In this document: in pieces, positions 1 to 5,064 of the stretch
Layout of the letters: each line of letters opens with the position of its first letter
Numbering within the stretch: the stretch's first letter is position 1
Origin: Gammaproteobacteria bacterium
Lineage (GTDB): Bacteria; Pseudomonadota; Gammaproteobacteria; HK1
Direction of reading: 5' to 3'
Assembly (NCBI GenBank): GCA_020444775.1
Contig: JAGRHX010000522.1
Span: 1-7,514 of the forward strand
DNA length: 7,514 bases
Notes under the pieces: generated by a model
What the model was told of the DNA's origin: nothing
What the model saw: the letters and a program-made list of their open reading frames with translations, nothing else
Database searches by the model: none
Made by a program: the position numbers and the translations under genes

Positions 1-1113
1 GCCGAACTCCCAGTAGAGGCTCTGGATGAAGCTGACCGCCATCCCGTCGGCGTCGATGGCGCCCATCCAGACCGTGTCACCAGAGGAGGTCGGGCGTGGC
101 CAGGTCAGCGCTCGCCGGCGGTCGATGGCTGCCACCTGGCCGGCAATCGATGCCTCGCTCAACAGACTGGCTGGATCCACGGACATGTGGGCCGGATCGG
201 TGACGTGGCGATCGCGGATCATGAACGCCTGCTTGGTCGCCTCCACCATCCCATGTAAGTGCTCGAAACCATCTGCGCTGGCGACCTCCAGACGGTCGTA
301 CACGGCCAGGATCAACAGCGACGCCAGCCCCTGGGTGGGAGGCGGGAAGTTGAACAGCCGGGCAGGGGCACCGTGCCGCACACGCACGCTGAGCGGCGTA
401 CCTTGGATGCCGTGTTGTGCGTTCAGGTCCGCGAGCGTCAGCGGCGATCCGGCGCGCCGCAGATCCTCGGCGACGCTGCGTGCCAGGTCGCCGCGGTAGA
501 AGTCCCCGGGGCCGGCACTCGCGATCGAGCGTAGGGTGCGGCCCAGCCGTGGCTGCTTGAGCAGCGCTCCGACTGGCGGCACGCCATCGGGCATGTAGCA
601 GGCGGCGAAGCCCGGGACGTCCTCCAGCTCGGCACGCTTGTCACGAGTCAGGCCAGACTGGCTTTTCGACACCGGCACGCCATGCTCGGCGTGATACACC
701 GCATGCTCGAGCAGGCGGCCGAGCGGCAGCGACCTGCCCGGTTTCAGGCTCGCGGACAGGGCCAGGGCCGCCTCCCATCCCGACAAGGTGCCAGCCACCG
801 TGTTGGCGGCCAGCGGCCCACGGCTCGGAATCGCGGTCAGACCGGCCTCACGATACAGCTCGGCGGTCGCGTTGCGAGCCGCAGCACCACAGGCGTCAAT
901 CGCGACGGGCTCGCGACCGGGCACATGCACCAGCCAGAAGCCGTCGCCACCAATACTGTTCATGTGCGGATAGACCACCGCCACGCTGGCCGCCGCGGCG
1001 ATCATGGCCTCGATCGCATTCCCGCCCTCACGCAGGATGTCCGACCCGGCCTGGGCCGCCAGATGGTGTGGCGCGCTGACCATGCCACGGGTGGACCATT
1101 TGCTACGCAGCAT
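1..1113 (-). CDS. Gamma-glutamyltransferase-family hydrolase, HpxW (oxamate amidohydrolase)-like, C-terminus cut off by window edge
   Basis: Reading the minus strand from the ATG at 1113-1111 gives 371 open codons running off base 1, so the 3' end is missing; the family is usually a little over 500 residues. Seen: an N-terminus with WSTRGMV and APHHLA, REGGNAIEAM (about 28-37), GGDGFW (55-60), TVAGTLSGW (105-113), PPPTQGL (257-263), and GDTVWMG (345-351), where Thr347 (codon 75-73) sits at the position of the autoprocessing nucleophile that begins the small subunit. Family knowledge: these Ntn-hydrolases self-cleave before that Thr; HpxW hydrolyses oxamate to oxalate and ammonia in purine/allantoin breakdown. 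The start region and the DTVWMG nucleophile motif match HpxW from my memory of that family better than classical periplasmic GGT, and there is no signal peptide, so it is probably cytoplasmic. Substrate is inferred; another amide or gamma-glutamyl compound is possible. It is divergent from the ammonium-channel gene. Confidence 0.88.
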   Translation of the reverse strand, partial: MLRSKWSTRGMVSAPHHLAAQAGSDILREGGNAIEAMIAAAASVAVVYPHMNSIGGDGFWLVHVPGREPVAIDACGAAARNATAELYREAGLTAIPSRGPLAANTVAGTLSGWEAALALSASLKPGRSLPLGRLLEHAVYHAEHGVPVSKSQSGLTRDKRAELEDVPGFAACYMPDGVPPVGALLKQPRLGRTLRSIASAGPGDFYRGDLARSVAEDLRRAGSPLTLADLNAQHGIQGTPLSVRVRHGAPARLFNFPPPTQGLASLLILAVYDRLEVASADGFEHLHGMVEATKQAFMIRDRHVTDPAHMSVDPASLLSEASIAGQVAAIDRRRALTWPRPTSSGDTVWMGAIDADGMAVSFIQSLYWEFG

Positions 1114-1281
1114 GTGAGGTGCCTCGGTGACGGCGGCTTTTGGGGGTGGCCGCGAGCGGCCTGGACGAAGATGACTTCATGGTGCGGGCTTCATGATTCG
1201 CTCGGCGCGGACGGGAACCAACGAACAGGTGCTCGGGAGACGAACGGCAGCGCGTTGAATGATAGCCGCGCCAATGGTCAA

Positions 1282-1312
1282 CTGTCGCCGGGAATCCGCC
1301 CGGACAGGTCCG
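1282..1312 (+). repeat. Two overlapping inverted repeats just upstream of the Amt-like gene
   Basis: First dyad: CTGT (1282-1285), a two-base bulge CG, CCGGG (1288-1292), six-base loop, CCCGG (1299-1303), ACAG (1304-1307). Second dyad: CGGAC (1301-1305), AG, GTCCG (1308-1312). They share bases 1301-1307, so as RNA they could not both form. No T-run follows, so this is not a classic intrinsic terminator. As DNA, the second could be an operator; as RNA, the pair could be alternative leader structures. In a GC-rich background such dyads also occur by chance. Confidence 0.35.
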
Positions 1313-1323
1313 TCCACACCCAC

Positions 1324-1328
1324 GGGAG
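1324..1328 (+). promoter_or_regulatory. Ribosome binding site of the Amt-like gene
   Basis: GGGAG lies six bases before the ATG at 1335-1337, a standard Shine-Dalgarno spacing that supports this start codon. The predicted first membrane segment begins about ten residues after this start, as expected for the family. Confidence 0.6.
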
Positions 1329-1334
1329 CCGCAC

Positions 1335-2573
1335 ATGAGTCCCGCCGAGCTCGAGCACTGGATCCAGACCCTGTGGGCACTGCTCGGGCTGCTGTTGGTG
1401 CTGCTCGCCCATATCGGGGTGAGCCTGCGCGGCGTCACGTCCTCGCCACCGCCGGGTCACCAGCCGTTCACCGCCAGTCGGGCCGTGCTGCGCATGCTGC
1501 TCGGTCTGGGACTGAGCGTGCTGGCCTTCTGGCTGGTCGGCTATGGGCTCGCCCGGGGTGCCAATCCTGGCGGCTGGTTCGGTAGCAACGGCTTCTGGCC
1601 CCTCAATCCCGATCCCGCCACCAGCCTCGAGCTGTTGAACGAGGCGCTACGCGCGAGTCTGTGCGTGGCCATCGTCACCTCGGTGCTGGGCATGCGTGTG
1701 GGCGGCATCCGCTACGTGTTGTGCTGCCTGACCGTGTCCGGCCTGGTGTTCGCGCTGCCGAGCGGGTGGACGGTGGTGGATACCCGAGCAGCCATCGACG
1801 CCAGCGGCGCGGGCGGCGGCTGGCTGGCCGGACTCGGTTTCGTGGATGCCGGGAGGACGACCACGGTGCATGCCCTGGCCGCGCTGCTCGGCCTCGCCGC
1901 CCTGACCGTACTCGGCGGCACGCCAACCACCGCCAGCGTGGATCCATCCGCACGGGCGCTGGGCGAGCATACACCCTCGACCTCGCTACACTTCACGATC
2001 GGCACCTTGCTGGCGTGGGTCGGACTCATCGGCTTGATCCCCGCCCTCATGCCCGGCCCCGGCGCTGGCAACGATGTGGGCACCGGTCCGGGCACGGCAC
2101 TGGTCAACCTGTGCCTGGGCTCGCTCGCGGCGACGCTCACCCCGGCGCTGCTTGGCGCCTCGCGGCCGGACAGCGACGACCCCAGACCACTGTGCAACGC
2201 CTGGCTGTGCGGTGCCATCACGGTCTCGGCCTGCGCCACCCTGGCCACACCGCTGCAGGCGACACTGATCGGCGCCCTGGCCGGCGGCTCGATGCTGCTG
2301 GCCGGACGCTTCCTCAACGACCTCGAGCTCGACGATCCGGGTGGCATCGTTCCGGTCCACGCCGTAGGTGGCGTGCTCGGCACGCTGAGCGTGGGTCTGC
2401 CGGGGATCCGCGCAGACATGGGGCTGACCGATTTCAGCGCCCAGCTGGTGGGTATCGTCGCCTGCGGCGTGTATGGATTGTGCGCCGGCGGACTGCTGTT
2501 CAAGCTGTTGGCGATGGGTCGTGGCAAATCCGCTGATCATCAACCGACCGCCGACACGGGCTGGCAGACCTGA
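1335..2573 (+). CDS. Divergent Amt/Rh-family ammonium channel-like membrane protein
   Basis: 412 residues, close to the normal Amt length, with about eleven hydrophobic segments (roughly 10-31, 49-72, 103-119, 125-142, 172-194, 217-238, 254-273, 289-302, 307-325, 338-354, 367-393), the Amt topology in the inner membrane. Family marks seen: Asp171 followed eight residues later by His179 in segment 5 (the D160/H168 spacing of AmtB), and Asp333-Asp334 followed by His342 in segment 10 (the DD...H318 element), then GGVLG. The twin pore histidines are therefore kept. By my alignment to AmtB, F107 corresponds to Leu109, F215 to Leu234, and W212 to Leu231; W148 and S219 are not recognisable. The C-terminal tail is short and lacks the EREGLD-like segment through which GlnK regulates AmtB. 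Ammonium/ammonia or methylammonium transport is the family role; altered gating or a sensor role is possible. Divergent from the HpxW-like gene; converges on the enolase-superfamily gene with 26 bases between stops. Confidence 0.85.
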   Translation: MSPAELEHWIQTLWALLGLLLVLLAHIGVSLRGVTSSPPPGHQPFTASRAVLRMLLGLGLSVLAFWLVGYGLARGANPGGWFGSNGFWPLNPDPATSLELLNEALRASLCVAIVTSVLGMRVGGIRYVLCCLTVSGLVFALPSGWTVVDTRAAIDASGAGGGWLAGLGFVDAGRTTTVHALAALLGLAALTVLGGTPTTASVDPSARALGEHTPSTSLHFTIGTLLAWVGLIGLIPALMPGPGAGNDVGTGPGTALVNLCLGSLAATLTPALLGASRPDSDDPRPLCNAWLCGAITVSACATLATPLQATLIGALAGGSMLLAGRFLNDLELDDPGGIVPVHAVGGVLGTLSVGLPGIRADMGLTDFSAQLVGIVACGVYGLCAGGLLFKLLAMGRGKSADHQPTADTGWQT

Positions 2574-2599
2574 GCCGGGCAACCACCCCGATCAATCGA

Positions 2600-3703
2600 T
2601 CAGCCGTAGACCGCAACCGGCTCTCCGAGCGCCTCGAAGTTCGGCGTGACGCCCAAGCCCGGCCGCTCACCGGCACGCATCCGCCCCGAGTCGCGCCGCG
2701 GCGCACCGGATGCGTTGCTGATGCTCACATAGCTGTTGAAGTCGGTGGCGCAGAACCGAAACGGCTCCGGCGTCGAGTGCGCAAGATGGGCGATCGCCGC
2801 GGTGATCACATCGCCGCCCCAGCTGTCCTCGATGATCATCGGTATGCAAAGTGACACGCACAGATCGCGGATCTGTCGTGCCCGGGTCAGCCCGCCGACC
2901 TTGGATATCTTCAGGTTGATGAGGTCCATACCCTGCTCGGCGTGCGCCTGGAGCAAGGCCTGTAGTCCATCGATGCTCTCGTCGAGTATGAACGGCTGCG
3001 GGATGCGTCGGCGCACCGACAGGCATCGCTCCAGGCTGGCGCACGGCTGCTCGATGTAGACGTCTACATCACGCACCGCGTTCGCGACCCGTAGCGCGTC
3101 GTTGGCCCGCCAGCCGCAGTTGGCGTCCGCAATCAAGGTGTCGCCACGTGAAAGACCGGCGGCGACCGCGCGAATGCGCTCGATATCGGTATCCGGATCG
3201 CCACCCAGCTTGAGCTGGAACTTGCGATAGCCCTCGCCACGATATTCCTGCACCCGAGAGGCCATCTGATCCGGGCTCTGCTGGCTGATCGCGCGATACA
3301 GCACCACATCCTCACCCTGGCGTCCTCCCATCAGCACGCACACAGGCAGGTCCGCCGCCTTGCCCAGCAGGTCCCAGCACGCCATGTCCAGCGCGGTCTT
3401 CACATAGGGATGCCCGAGCAATGCCCGGTCCATGACCCGATTGACCACATCCAGCTCTCGCGGGTCCAGACCGATGATCTGAGGCGCGAGCTCGGCTATA
3501 CCGGTGCGGGCACCCGGGCCGTAGGCCGGCAGATAGAAGGGACCCAGCGGACAGACCTCGCCGTATCCACACGTGCCATCATCGGTACGCAGCTCGACCA
3601 CGGTCGAGTCGAAACTCTCCACATACTTGCCTTCGGCCCATGCGTAGCGTCCCTCGTGTAACGGCAGCTGCACCTGGAACACGCGTACCTGGATGATTCT
3701 CAT
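2600..3703 (-). CDS. Mandelate racemase/muconate lactonizing enzyme family protein (enolase superfamily)
   Basis: 367 residues, the usual length. N-terminal capping domain (about 1-125) with DSTVVEL, CGYGEVCPLG and ALDMACWDLLGK, then the TIM-barrel domain. Catalytic and metal residues visible: Lys165 in FQLKLGG on strand 2; metal ligands Asp193 (ADANCGW), Glu218 (YIEQPC), Asp241 (LDES); Lys265 in the KxxxxGG pattern (LKISKVGG) on strand 6. A Lys/Lys pair facing a Mg2+-bound enolate is the MLE-subgroup arrangement for racemisation, cycloisomerisation or dehydration. The sequence (CPxGPxYxPA, the long stretch around GHPYVKTALDMACWD, EQPC, GGLTRARQ) recalls the cis-3-hydroxy-L-proline dehydratase and hydroxyproline-betaine epimerase relatives, but that comes from memory and the substrate is not established. 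Cytoplasmic, no signal peptide. The start is supported by a GGAGAG ribosome site ten bases upstream. It lies 46 bases after the kinase gene on the same strand. Confidence 0.9.
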   Translation of the reverse strand: MRIIQVRVFQVQLPLHEGRYAWAEGKYVESFDSTVVELRTDDGTCGYGEVCPLGPFYLPAYGPGARTGIAELAPQIIGLDPRELDVVNRVMDRALLGHPYVKTALDMACWDLLGKAADLPVCVLMGGRQGEDVVLYRAISQQSPDQMASRVQEYRGEGYRKFQLKLGGDPDTDIERIRAVAAGLSRGDTLIADANCGWRANDALRVANAVRDVDVYIEQPCASLERCLSVRRRIPQPFILDESIDGLQALLQAHAEQGMDLINLKISKVGGLTRARQIRDLCVSLCIPMIIEDSWGGDVITAAIAHLAHSTPEPFRFCATDFNSYVSISNASGAPRRDSGRMRAGERPGLGVTPNFEALGEPVAVYG

Positions 3704-3713
3704 CTTGATCGGT

Positions 3714-3719
3714 CTCTCC
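3714..3719 (-). promoter_or_regulatory. Ribosome binding site of the enolase-superfamily gene
   Basis: On the minus strand GGAGAG occurs ten bases before the ATG at 3703-3701. The spacing is slightly long but within range, and it fixes the start. An odd-length dyad TCCAGACTGGA (3717-3727) overlaps it. Confidence 0.55.
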
Positions 3720-3749
3720 AGACTGGAAACCTCAGTGCATCGCCCGCGT

Positions 3750-5060
3750 TCAGATCCAGTCCAAGGCCTCGAGCACCTCCTCGGCGCTCTGGAATCGATC
3801 GTCGGGGTCCTTGGCCAGCAGACCGTCGACCAGTGGCTGCATGTTGGCGTAGTCGGAGTCCAGGCGCGGCGAGTTGGCCATCAGATGCGCGCGTAGCACG
3901 TTCTGCACCTCGCGTCCGGAGAACGGTGCCCTGCCGGCCAGCATCTCGTAGAGCACCACGCCCAGACTGTACAGATCGCTACGCGCATCGACCCGCTCCC
4001 CGAGGATCTGCTCCGGACTCAGGTAGTGTGGCGTGCCGGCGAGGAACTTGTCGGCCGTACCGGGCCGGCGCGGCGCGCTGCCCTGGCCAAGCTGCTTGGC
4101 CACCCCGAAATCGATCAGTGCCAGGGTCCCATCGGCTCGAAACAGGATGTTGGTGGGCTTGAGGTCGCCGTGCACCAGGCTCAGACCGTGGGCCGCGCCC
4201 AGCCCACGCAGGATCTGCACCAGATATTGCTTGGCCCGGTCCGGCGCTATCCCACCGGATACCCGCTGACGCAGGTCCCCACCGGACAGGTACTCCATGG
4301 CAATATAGGCGAAATCGCTGGAGAACGCCCGTTCGTGTATGTGCACGACATTGGGATGGACCAGACGCGACAATGCGTTGTACTCGCGCATGAAGGCTCG
4401 CAGGATATCCGCCTGGAATTCACCGTCGCCGAGCGGGATGATCTTCAGCGCGACCTCCAGATCGTCATCGGCGCGGCGCCCCAGCATGACGCTGGCCATA
4501 CCGCCGGCCCCCAGGGTACGGGTGATGCGGTACCCGGGTATATCGAAGCGGGAGCGAGCCATCGATTGCTCGATGTCCTGTCCCAACGCCTCGGCGTTGA
4601 TCACGGTCGGCGACTCGGACAGATCCTCGGCGTCGAAATAATCGCCCGTGGCACCACCGTCCTCAGGCGCGCGCCGACGCACCATCGCATCCGCCACGCC
4701 GCGGCCAAAGCGCTTTTGCGTCAAGACCTTTCGGTTGATGTAGTCGACCGCGCCGAGCTTCATGTAGGCCACGGCCAGCTCCTCGCTGCCGCGCTCCGCG
4801 AGGACGATGGTGGGCGGCAGATTCAGGTCCTTGATGGCCCAGGTGAACCACTCGAGGCTGCTCTGCCGGTTCGGCCAACGCTCGTGCTCGAGCACCAGCA
4901 GATCATAGCTCGACCAGGGAAAGCGGCTGCCCGGCATGCCACGACTGGGGTCGTGACGCTGCACGCGCGCTCCAGCACAGGTTGCCTGCAGACAGCTCAA
5001 CAACGGCGCGAGACGTTCATCCCCCGGGGTGATGAGCAGGACTCGCTTCTGCACCGCCAT
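3750..5060 (-). CDS. Receiver-like (degenerate) domain fused to Hanks-type Ser/Thr protein kinase
   Basis: Start taken as ATG 5060-5058 (MAVQKRVLLITPGD), four bases after the upstream stop; a longer frame back to 5189 would overlap the CheA-like gene and encodes no fold there. 436 residues. Residues about 5-128 follow the receiver pattern (VLLI start, YDLLVLE, TIVLAERGSEELAVAYMKLGA, DYI), but the acidic pair is Pro12-Gly13, the phospho-Asp is Glu58, the Thr/Ser is Ala88, and the Lys is Arg110, so it should not be phosphorylated. After a linker (129-174) comes a full kinase: G-loop LGAGGMASV (183-191), VALK Lys206, Glu226, HGDLKPTN (297-304, Asp299, Asn304), DFG (317-319), SPE (348-350), Asp362, Arg422. 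It looks catalytically intact and is a non-RD type. No membrane segment or PASTA/FHA module; soluble. Tight coupling to the CheA-like gene suggests a shared pathway. Target unknown. Confidence 0.9.
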   Translation of the reverse strand: MAVQKRVLLITPGDERLAPLLSCLQATCAGARVQRHDPSRGMPGSRFPWSSYDLLVLEHERWPNRQSSLEWFTWAIKDLNLPPTIVLAERGSEELAVAYMKLGAVDYINRKVLTQKRFGRGVADAMVRRRAPEDGGATGDYFDAEDLSESPTVINAEALGQDIEQSMARSRFDIPGYRITRTLGAGGMASVMLGRRADDDLEVALKIIPLGDGEFQADILRAFMREYNALSRLVHPNVVHIHERAFSSDFAYIAMEYLSGGDLRQRVSGGIAPDRAKQYLVQILRGLGAAHGLSLVHGDLKPTNILFRADGTLALIDFGVAKQLGQGSAPRRPGTADKFLAGTPHYLSPEQILGERVDARSDLYSLGVVLYEMLAGRAPFSGREVQNVLRAHLMANSPRLDSDYANMQPLVDGLLAKDPDDRFQSAEEVLEALDWI

Positions 5061-5064
5061 CCGC

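Larger units (their letters stand above)
1114..1334. promoter_or_regulatory. Divergent intergenic region between the HpxW-like gene and the Amt-like gene
   Basis: These 221 bases separate two start codons that point away from each other, so both promoters should lie here. I see no convincing -35/-10 pair with proper spacing on either strand. Visible structure: a direct repeat CTTCATG at 1175-1181 and 1189-1195 (14-base period), and two overlapping inverted repeats at 1282-1312. No plausible coding frame of its own is evident. The role as promoter region follows from gene orientation only. Confidence 0.55.

Noticed and set aside
1255..1285. Possible minus-strand promoter TTGACC with TATCAT
   Set aside because: The two elements are only 11 bases apart, too short for a sigma-70 promoter.
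682..1338. Plus-strand open frame (218 codons) over the HpxW-like gene
   Set aside because: Antisense to a well-supported enzyme gene; Arg/Gly/His-rich with no motif.
1712..2527. Minus-strand open frame (271 codons) opposite the Amt-like gene
   Set aside because: Pro/Ser/Ala-rich shadow of a clear membrane protein; no ribosome site or family signal.
2574..2599. Possible terminator between the convergent Amt-like and enolase-superfamily genes
   Set aside because: Only a very short CGAT-CA-ATCG dyad and no T-run; not enough to call a terminator.
3717..3727. Dyad TCCAGACTGGA between the kinase and enolase-superfamily genes
   Set aside because: Single-base centre cannot form an RNA hairpin of this size, and one 11-base dyad is weak evidence for an operator.
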